The notes beneath the pieces are model-generated. The model was not told the origin of the DNA and searched no databases. It saw only the letters and a program-made list of their open reading frames with translations. A stretch of 11,665 nt of DNA from Metaruminococcus_A sp964607135 (lineage in GTDB: Bacteria > Bacillota > Clostridia > Oscillospirales > Ruminococcaceae), in contig CAZSIV010000054.1 in NCBI GenBank assembly GCA_964607135.1, forward strand, positions 1 to 11,665. The letters run 5' to 3'. This document shows positions 7,233-11,665 of this stretch, one piece after another. Each line of letters begins with the position of its first letter. Position 1 is the stretch's first letter. Position numbers and translations under genes: made by a program.

Positions 7233-7442
7233 CGAGCTCGCCGGTTGTCAAAGAAAATTTACACTCTAAAATAACGTCAATATATTTTAATAAATAAAAA
7301 TAATAGTAGAATTTTTAGTCATATACGTTAATTTATTAAATAAAAAAGATCGAAAGCTATGCATAAAAAGTGCGATGTCATAATTGAGATCTCACTACTG
7401 CGATCCTGTCTTTTATCATAGAGGCTCCACCCGTGGCGTTTG

Positions 7443-7494
7443 GGATAGCTCGCTATTCGGTAGAGTCAAATCCTCTGGATTTTTATCCTACCCG
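7443..7494. repeat. Structured element with clustered hairpins, unknown
   Basis: Within 52 nt there are GGATAG/CTATTC (7443-7448 with 7453-7458, one G-T pair), then GGTAG (7459-7463) with CTACC (7488-7492) enclosing AAATCC (7468-7473) with GGATTT (7477-7482). The island is clearly richer in G and C than the AT-rich DNA just to its left. It may be an intergenic repeat or a small-RNA remnant; nothing in it identifies it. Confidence 0.35.
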
Positions 7495-7541
7495 TTTTTG
7501 CCGCCGCTGTCTTTGTCGGAATGGCCTTGTTAATAACAAAC

Positions 7542-7571
7542 AGCCCTGATATATCCTACTATATCAGGGCT
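7542..7571 (-). terminator. Intrinsic terminator of the secreted-protein/ABC operon
   Basis: AGCCCTGATATA (7542-7553) and TATATCAGGGCT (7560-7571) form a perfect 12-bp stem with a 6-nt loop. It starts 9 nt past the stop codon of the ABC transporter gene. On the minus strand the stem is followed by GTTTGTT, an imperfect T-tract. Confidence 0.8.
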
Positions 7572-7579
7572 ATTTAAAC

Positions 7580-9763
7580 TCAATTCCTCAAAATCTGGTC
7601 GGGCTCATACCGGTTGGTCAGCACCAGCGCCACCCCGGACGGCAAAATCACCGAGATCACCGAAATGATCCCTAACCACATCACCGTCATCCAGCTAAAC
7701 GTAAAGCCCCCGACCGTCCGGCTCAGTATCTCGTACCCTGCCCAAGCCAATAACAGCGACATGAGGAAAGTGATAACCGCCTGCACTCCCATCTCGCTCA
7801 TCACAAGCTTCCGGATCTCCCCCTTCGTCAGACCGTTTGCACGCAGCATCGCGATTTCATACTTCCGCTTGTCGATGATATTCACATAGACGATCGCGGA
7901 GAGACAGAGGATCACCGCCAGGATCGCCAGCGACACGTACAGCACCATCTTCTGCGAGTTGTCCACCGACTCCATCACCGCTTCGTAGTCCTGGTACTCG
8001 TGGATCACGTCCAGGTCCGGCGCAATCTCCGCCACCGCCTTTTTCACCGCGTCGATGTTCGCCACGTCGTCCACCATCAGGTAGTACGCCCAGGGACGCC
8101 AATTATAAAAATCATCATAATATTTTTCAGCTTCAGGATATTTTTCAAAATAATAATTGAAATCGTTACTATCCACTTCATTTTGTTTGATATAATTTGA
8201 TAATACACTAGAAGATGCATATATAGCAGCACCAAACATGATATCCATTGCATCAGTTTCTAAAACACCACGTACAGGTAAAGTGATTTGCTTATTTACA
8301 CACCAATCTTCAGTAATTCCCCACGTGGTATCCTCATCAGGTTTTACGTGCATTCGCTTAACCGGGATAGCAACATCTATCGTCAGTTCTAATCCATTTA
8401 AATCTTCTTCAGTCAACCCTAAATCCGTATATAGTTGAATGGGTAAGTAAACTCCAATATTGGGGTCAACGGATTTATCGATCATTCTACATTTTAATTC
8501 CATACCCTCATACGAAAAATATGAAGCAATGAAATAATTCCCTTTAATTATATTTTCCCCCGGATCATAAAGATTTTTTCCGGTTTCGGGATCATCTATT
8601 GTTATGTTACAAAATCCTCTACTTCCCTCCTTACCTGACATATTTTTATAATATATATATGAATTAAGTTCTCCAGTTTTTAAATGGGCAGTATCTCTAT
8701 TTAAGGACTCTTTTGTAAGAGAAGAAAAATTTTGAAAAAAAACTACCGAATCAGATTTTTCTACTCCCTCTATTTTTTGGATCTGATCTATTTCTTCTTG
8801 CAAAAGAGAAGTCGAGTGAGCATCATATACTCTAGTTTGAGCAACATCTGGGAAAAAGCGTCTCACAACAACCAATTCCCGTTCCGACACGGTTTGCATA
8901 TTCCGCCGCTGCTGCTCCTCAAAGTCCTTGATATACCCCGTACTCAACGCTGTGAACGCTACCGACAGCGCGCAGATCCCCACTGTCAGTTCCTTCAGTA
9001 TCTGCCCTTTCCTCCCGTTCTTCCTCTGGTATCTCAGGTAAAACGGAAGCTTCAATTTCCACTTCTTCTTTTCTTCTTTTTCTTCCTTGAAACTCGTTCC
9101 CTCTATGTACTCCTGCCCTTTTATCAGGACAGGCTTTCTCTCCTGTATATCATATATGACTCCGCACCGTTCCACCACCGCTTTGCTGTGGCTTGCCACC
9201 ACTACCTTCTTTCCCTCTGCCGCGATTTTCTCCAGCAGTCTCAAGACCTGCTCCGTGTTCTCTTCGTCCAAGGATGATGTCGGTTCGTCCGCGATGATCA
9301 GCTCAGGCTCTTTTGCCAGCGCACAGGCGATCGCCAATCGCTGCTGTTCCCCGCCTGACAGCGAGGCTGGATAGGCGTTCTCCTGCCCCGAAAGCCCTAC
9401 CTGCTCCAACAGCGCCGCTATTTGAGAAGCGCCGGTGTCCGCCCCCGCAAGCGAGGCGGACAGCCGGACATTTTCTCCTGCCGTCAGGTTTTGGTTCAGG
9501 TTGTTTTCCTGAAAGATATACCCGATCTTTGTCTTCCGCAGGTTCCCCTTTTCTTCTTCGGAAGAAAGGTCGATCTGCTTCCCGTCAAAGATATACTCGT
9601 ATTCCTTGCAGGAGGAGACCAGCCCCACGCAGTAGAGCAGGGTTGTCTTTCCGCTCCCGGATGGCCCGGTCAAAGCCGTCAGCTGCCCGTCCGGGATCAG
9701 AAGGCTTCCGTCCTCGATCACAGATTCTGTGAATTTGATCTGCACCTTCTTCAGCTCTAACAT
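7580..9763 (-). CDS. MacB-topology ABC transporter, fused ATPase and FtsX-like permease
   Basis: 727 aa. Residues 1-215 are a LolD/MacB-type ATPase: Walker A GPSGSGKTT (33-41), Q-loop Q85, signature LSGGEQQ (135-141), Walker B LIIADEP (155-161, catalytic E160) and H192. TM1 is about 260-277. A large extracellular domain follows (about 279-605), then TM2 (607-630), TM3 (657-676) and TM4 (692-714) with the FtsX segment YEIAMLRANGLTKGEI. This is the MacB layout, in which the dimer uses ATP to move substrates outside the membrane; Gram-positive relatives export or confer resistance to peptides. The substrate is unknown. The ATG follows AAAGGAGGG by 8 nt, and the gene starts 21 nt after a small secreted-protein gene. 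The codons for about residues 297-555 end mostly in A/T, whereas both flanks prefer G/C: a mosaic gene. The frame is intact. Confidence 0.92.
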   Translation of the reverse strand: MLELKKVQIKFTESVIEDGSLLIPDGQLTALTGPSGSGKTTLLYCVGLVSSCKEYEYIFDGKQIDLSSEEEKGNLRKTKIGYIFQENNLNQNLTAGENVRLSASLAGADTGASQIAALLEQVGLSGQENAYPASLSGGEQQRLAIACALAKEPELIIADEPTSSLDEENTEQVLRLLEKIAAEGKKVVVASHSKAVVERCGVIYDIQERKPVLIKGQEYIEGTSFKEEKEEKKKWKLKLPFYLRYQRKNGRKGQILKELTVGICALSVAFTALSTGYIKDFEEQQRRNMQTVSERELVVVRRFFPDVAQTRVYDAHSTSLLQEEIDQIQKIEGVEKSDSVVFFQNFSSLTKESLNRDTAHLKTGELNSYIYYKNMSGKEGSRGFCNITIDDPETGKNLYDPGENIIKGNYFIASYFSYEGMELKCRMIDKSVDPNIGVYLPIQLYTDLGLTEEDLNGLELTIDVAIPVKRMHVKPDEDTTWGITEDWCVNKQITLPVRGVLETDAMDIMFGAAIYASSSVLSNYIKQNEVDSNDFNYYFEKYPEAEKYYDDFYNWRPWAYYLMVDDVANIDAVKKAVAEIAPDLDVIHEYQDYEAVMESVDNSQKMVLYVSLAILAVILCLSAIVYVNIIDKRKYEIAMLRANGLTKGEIRKLVMSEMGVQAVITFLMSLLLAWAGYEILSRTVGGFTFSWMTVMWLGIISVISVILPSGVALVLTNRYEPDQILRN
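8100..8875 (-). other. Low-GC block inside the ABC gene covering the ectodomain
   Basis: Within the ABC gene the composition switches sharply. The 60 bases 8041-8100 contain 37 G+C, and the next 60 (8101-8160) contain only 10. Line 8641-8700 has 13, and 8881-8940 is back to 33. Codons for residues about 532-554 end almost all in A or T, while those from R556 on (CCC, TGG, GCG, TAC, CTG, GTG, GAC) end mostly in G or C. The block maps to the extracellular domain and leaves TM1, the stalk before TM2 and TM2-4 in the host-like style. It looks like a recombined or imported segment. Confidence 0.7.
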
Positions 9764-9784
9764 ACGTGGGGCCCTCCTTTAAAA

Positions 9785-10225
9785 CTAATGTTCCTGACCA
9801 CTACTATAGCCTACTTGTTCACCAGTTATATAAGAGAACCACTGTGTTTGTGGAGGAGTCGCTGGTGATGACGCATTCCATGCTTGCACTGCTATGTTAG
9901 TAAACTTGACATTAATTGTCATACCTTGATACTTTAGGGAACTCAAATAACCATAAGCAATCGCAAATGAACTTCGGGCATTCGTAGTTGTAGTAACGCC
10001 TGTGGCATCAGCTGTGTAAAGCTGCTTTGTCGCTATACTGTTACCAGAAAGAGTCGAACGCATACGAGCGTTAAAATAACTACTTCCTCCGTATACATAA
10101 TATGTTTGGGTTGGAGATTCATACGCAGACACCATCAATGCCGACGAAACGACTAGCATCATAACCGCCAGAAAAGCAATCATGATTTTCTTTATTTTTC
10201 TTGTGCTCACGTTTGGCTTCATCAT
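9785..10225 (-). CDS. Small secreted protein of unknown function
   Basis: 146 aa; no family recognised. The N-terminus is a textbook signal peptide: positively charged start (residues 3-13), hydrophobic core IMIAFLAVMMLVVSSALM (14-31) and a likely signal peptidase I site after VSA (34/35). The mature part, about 112 residues, has no cysteine, is rich in Ser, Thr, Tyr, Gly and Ala, and looks beta-rich, with a TTTTNAR run (78-84), a proline patch PATPP (121-125) and an aromatic C-terminal part (W116, W129, F130, Y132). It is not a lipoprotein (no lipobox), and I see no LPxTG anchor or double-glycine leader. It ends 21 nt before the ABC transporter start, so the two form an operon. It may be a bacteriocin-like or signalling protein handled by that transporter, but this is inferred from context. 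The ribosome site is weak (GGAT about 12 nt upstream); a second ATG directly follows the first. It is AT-rich. Confidence 0.8.
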   Translation of the reverse strand: MMKPNVSTRKIKKIMIAFLAVMMLVVSSALMVSAYESPTQTYYVYGGSSYFNARMRSTLSGNSIATKQLYTADATGVTTTTNARSSFAIAYGYLSSLKYQGMTINVKFTNIAVQAWNASSPATPPQTQWFSYITGEQVGYSSGQEH

Positions 10226-10272
10226 ATACTATTTATCCAAAAGATTCAATCATATTTTCATCTATTTTGCCC

Positions 10273-10301
10273 ATTAAGGAAAAATTTGGATGATGTGACA
10301 A
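10273..10301 (-). promoter_or_regulatory. Candidate promoter of the secreted-protein/ABC operon
   Basis: Read on the minus strand: TTGTCA (10296-10301) as -35, matching 5 of 6 consensus bases, a 17-nt spacer, and CTTAAT (10273-10278) as -10, matching 4 of 6. The leader would be about 40 nt. An alternative -10, TATGAT (10249-10254), lies closer to the gene. Both are plausible in this AT-rich stretch. Confidence 0.4.
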
Positions 10302-10316
10302 AAAACTACTTTTTAT

Positions 10317-10642
10317 TTATGCATCTTTCCTATCCTCTTTAGACTGGAAATACTCATAAACCGCCCAATATAGCTCCAAGACGAATTTTGTCTATCGTTC
10401 TAATCTGTCCGAGCAGTACCATTAATTTTTTCATACCATCCGCTGTAAAAATGACATGCGTGGGAAGATATGTTTTGTCCAGCTCACTGTGACTACCACT
10501 ATGATTGTGGTGCGGCTGTGTTGGTTGCCTTAATCGTAATAAAAACAGGACGGTTGCCGTCTTGTCCGCTGACGACTATCGACGACAGTTCGGCATAATA
10601 GATTTCGTCTCGTTTACTTTCGCATAAGTTGCCCCCCTCCAT
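10317..10642 (-). pseudogene. Degraded MazF/PemK-type toxin gene
   Basis: No single frame is open, but three minus-strand frames in order give a MazF (EndoA-like) endoribonuclease. Frame one (from 10642) reads KRDEIYYAELSSIVVSGQ followed by DGNRPVFI, the family's N-terminal strand and GxRPV arginine. Frame two (from about 10529) reads GNQHSRTTIIVVVTVS, matching the GN.HSPT.IVAAITS block. Frame three (10488-10354) reads KTYLPTHV and VLLGQIRTIDKIRLG, matching K.KLPTHV and VLLEQIRTIDK.RL. A further shift near 10361 opens VYEYFQSKEDRKDA to a TAA at 10317. A good ribosome site, GGAGGGGGG (10632-10640), sits 6 nt before ATG 10623-10625, whose own frame hits a stop three codons later. MazF cleaves mRNA at short sequences and is normally held by an antitoxin; no antitoxin gene is visible. 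At least three frameshifts make it non-functional, unless the assembly is wrong. Confidence 0.8.
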
Positions 10643-10853
10643 AACGGTTGTTTTCTGAGAATTCGCTGCAGATGGCATTTTCTGTTCCTTGATGAGCTAA
10701 TTACTCGATAAAGATATCCGTTTTCTTTTGTGGATTTCCTATTTGAAATTGTCGGAAGAGCTTTTTTCCGAGTAAAGTCTGCTTGCCTAATTCATCTAAT
10801 GCTCCTGCGCCGGGGACTCATTTTGTCAGCATAAATACAGTAAAACTTATTTT
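10643..10853. other. Spacer between the mazF remnant and the CMD gene
   Basis: About 210 bp with no supported gene. On the minus strand 10701-10802 is an open frame of 33 codons ending in TAA, with translation beginning ALDELGKQTLLGKKLF, but it lacks a start codon and ribosome site and I do not recognise it. It could be a fragment of another decayed gene. I see no mazE-like antitoxin here and no clear terminator for the CMD gene. Confidence 0.45.
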
Positions 10854-11183
10854 CTATTCCTCCGAATCCGTATAGATTTCTTTCGCCATGCGAAACGCTG
10901 CCCACGCTTTCGGCCAGCTTGCATAAAAGGCGGCGTGCGTCAAGATTTCCGCCATTTCTTCTTTTGTGACGCCGTTTTTCTTTGCCTCACCGATATGAAA
11001 AGCAAGAGAACTGTCAAGAATGCCGCTTGCCATAAGCGCCGTCACGGTAACCACGCTTCTATCTCTTGCGGACAGCTTATCCTCTCTTGACCACACTTCA
11101 CCGAACAATACATCATCGTTCAGCTCGGCAAATTTGGGCGCAAAATTGCCAAGTGCATCTCTGCCTGCCGTTACTTTTTTCAT
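10854..11183 (-). CDS. Carboxymuconolactone decarboxylase (CMD) family protein
   Basis: 109 aa from the chosen start; an all-helical AhpD-like protein (COG0599). The family core is SARDRSVVTVTALMASG (38-54) followed by the LDSSLAFHIGEAKKNG block (56-71) with H63, and the ILTHAAFYASWPKA segment (80-93). The CxxC redox pair of AhpD-type peroxidase partners is absent, so it is closer to the gamma-carboxymuconolactone-decarboxylase branch; many such small proteins next to a cupin have no known reaction. Two ATGs compete: at 11189 the AAAGGAG (11193-11199) is only 3 nt away, while at 11183 the spacing is 9 nt, so I prefer 11183. It lies 14 nt after the cupin gene, whose stop codon overlaps this ribosome site, which indicates one operon and probable coupling. 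Confidence 0.85.
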   Translation of the reverse strand: MKKVTAGRDALGNFAPKFAELNDDVLFGEVWSREDKLSARDRSVVTVTALMASGILDSSLAFHIGEAKKNGVTKEEMAEILTHAAFYASWPKAWAAFRMAKEIYTDSEE

Positions 11184-11197
11184 CGTCATTTTCTCCT

Positions 11198-11602
11198 TTA
11201 TTTCAGTTTATCATATTCTTCGGCATCCACCGGCTCCAGCCATTCGTTGGAACCGTTTTCTGCCGGAACCTCCACAGCCAAGTGGGAAAACCAGCTGTCC
11301 GGCGCCGCACCGTGCCAGTGCTTGACTTCGGGCGGAATATTGATGACGTCGCCCGGTCTCATTTCTACAGGAGGCTTGCCCCATTCCTGATAGTAGCCGC
11401 GCCCTGCGGTACAGAGCAAAATTTGTCCGCCCTTGTGATGAATGTGCCAGTTGTTGCGGCATCCCGGCTCAAAGGTGACATTGGCGATACCGACACGTTC
11501 TGTTGTCAGCATCTTTAAATAGCTTTGCCCGACAAAAAACTGGGCATAGGCATCGTTTTTCTCGCCCAAAGGGAAAATCTGATGAAATTCATTTGCGTTC
11601 AT
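11198..11602 (-). CDS. Cupin-domain protein, single domain
   Basis: 134 aa, a single small beta-barrel cupin (COG1917 type). The two cupin motifs are visible: motif 1 around WHIHHKGGQILLCTAGRG (52-69), with H53, H55 and possibly H56 and Q60 as metal ligands, and motif 2 around MRPGDVINIPPEVKHWHGA (81-99), with H95 or H97. The usual motif-1 glutamate is a glutamine here. It probably binds one divalent metal in the cytoplasm; the substrate is unknown. Pairs of a cupin and a CMD-family protein are common in Firmicutes, often near redox genes, and the two may act in one pathway. The ATG at 11602 follows AAAGGAG (11611-11617) by 8 nt. The region beyond, towards the window end, holds two copies of AACTTT that may be an operator. 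Confidence 0.88.
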   Translation of the reverse strand: MNANEFHQIFPLGEKNDAYAQFFVGQSYLKMLTTERVGIANVTFEPGCRNNWHIHHKGGQILLCTAGRGYYQEWGKPPVEMRPGDVINIPPEVKHWHGAAPDSWFSHLAVEVPAENGSNEWLEPVDAEEYDKLK

Positions 11603-11635
11603 GATAAAGACTCCTTTAACCGAATAACGTACTGT

Positions 11636-11652
11636 AAAGTTAAATGAAAGTT
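11636..11652 (-). promoter_or_regulatory. Direct repeat AACTTT x2 upstream of the cupin operon
   Basis: Read on the minus strand, AACTTT occurs twice (11647-11652 and 11636-11641), with starts 11 bp apart, about one helical turn. It lies 34-50 nt before the cupin start, within the likely promoter region. Such helically phased direct repeats are a common form of activator or response-regulator site. No -35/-10 pair is convincing, and the window ends 13 bases further on. Confidence 0.3.
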
Positions 11653-11665
11653 GAAGACCCGTCAG

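Larger units (their letters stand above)
7156..7579. other. Intergenic region with an AT-rich half and a GC-richer island
   Basis: No supported gene. 7163-7260 carries the CPBP promoter; about 7261-7380 is extremely AT-rich; about 7400-7535 is a GC-richer stretch with several hairpins; 7542-7571 is the terminator of the ABC transporter gene. The plus strand of 7388-7546 is an open frame without a good start codon or ribosome site, and I do not recognise its translation. Confidence 0.6.

Noticed and set aside
7445..7470. tRNA-like D-arm (TAGCTC...GGTAGAG)
   Set aside because: The D-arm resemblance is real, but no T-arm (GTTCGA), acceptor pairing or proper anticodon arm follows, so it is not a tRNA gene.
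8732..9277. 181-codon plus-strand frame opposite the ABC gene
   Set aside because: It lies antisense to the ABC coding region; its composition follows from the reverse complement of Lys/Glu-rich ABC codons.
9785..10225. Assignment of the secreted protein to the lactococcin 972 bacteriocin family
   Set aside because: That family also pairs with transporters, but the mature sequence here is longer and lacks its characteristic Trp/His/Tyr pattern, so I leave it unassigned.
1..11665. CRISPR array, rRNA, insertion sequence or attachment site
   Set aside because: No regularly spaced repeats, no rRNA-like sequence, no transposase frame and no terminal inverted repeats with target duplication were seen.

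Overview
The window reads as chromosomal DNA from a Clostridia-type Firmicute, most likely a gut member of the Oscillospiraceae/Lachnospiraceae. This rests on strong AGGAGG-type ribosome sites, sigma-A-like promoters, a Gram-positive style gene set (SLOG/DUF1273, CPBP protease, radical SAM SPL-like protein) and a GH31 alpha-glucosidase that closely resembles, from memory, the Ruminococcus/Blautia obeum enzyme Ro-alphaG1. No species can be named from the sequence alone. Nearly everything is on the minus strand; one gene (2320-2838) is on plus.

Layout. 1-100: two hairpins, one terminating the first operon. 110-2192 (minus): alr (alanine racemase) followed, with a 17-nt overlap, by an SPL-family radical SAM protein. 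2204-2319: AT-rich divergent promoter region. 2320-2838 (plus): SLOG/DUF1273 protein. 2961-4913 (minus): cytoplasmic GH31 alpha-glucosidase. 4914-5614: 700 bp without a gene, holding a probable GH31 promoter, a nested inverted repeat, a 5-bp tandem repeat and the terminator of the next operon. 5615-7155 (minus): CPBP membrane protease followed 2 nt later by tadA (tRNA adenosine deaminase), behind an extended -10 promoter. 7156-7579: AT-rich spacer plus a GC-richer structured island of unknown nature. 7580-10225 (minus): the accessory part, a small secreted cysteine-free protein followed by a MacB-topology ABC transporter with fused ATPase and permease. 10317-10642 (minus): a mazF/pemK toxin gene broken by several frameshifts. 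10854-11602 (minus): a cupin protein and a carboxymuconolactone-decarboxylase-family protein in one operon.

The most interesting part is the secreted-protein/ABC pair. The transporter gene is a compositional mosaic: its ATPase, membrane helices and membrane-proximal stalk use G/C-ending codons, while the segment for most of the extracellular domain (about residues 297-555) switches abruptly to A/T-ending codons, similar in base composition to the neighbouring secreted gene. This suggests that the recognition domain and its putative cognate secreted protein were exchanged as a module on a resident transporter chassis. The partner role is inferred from gene order only. The adjacent mazF wreck shows that this stretch has a history of accessory-gene turnover.
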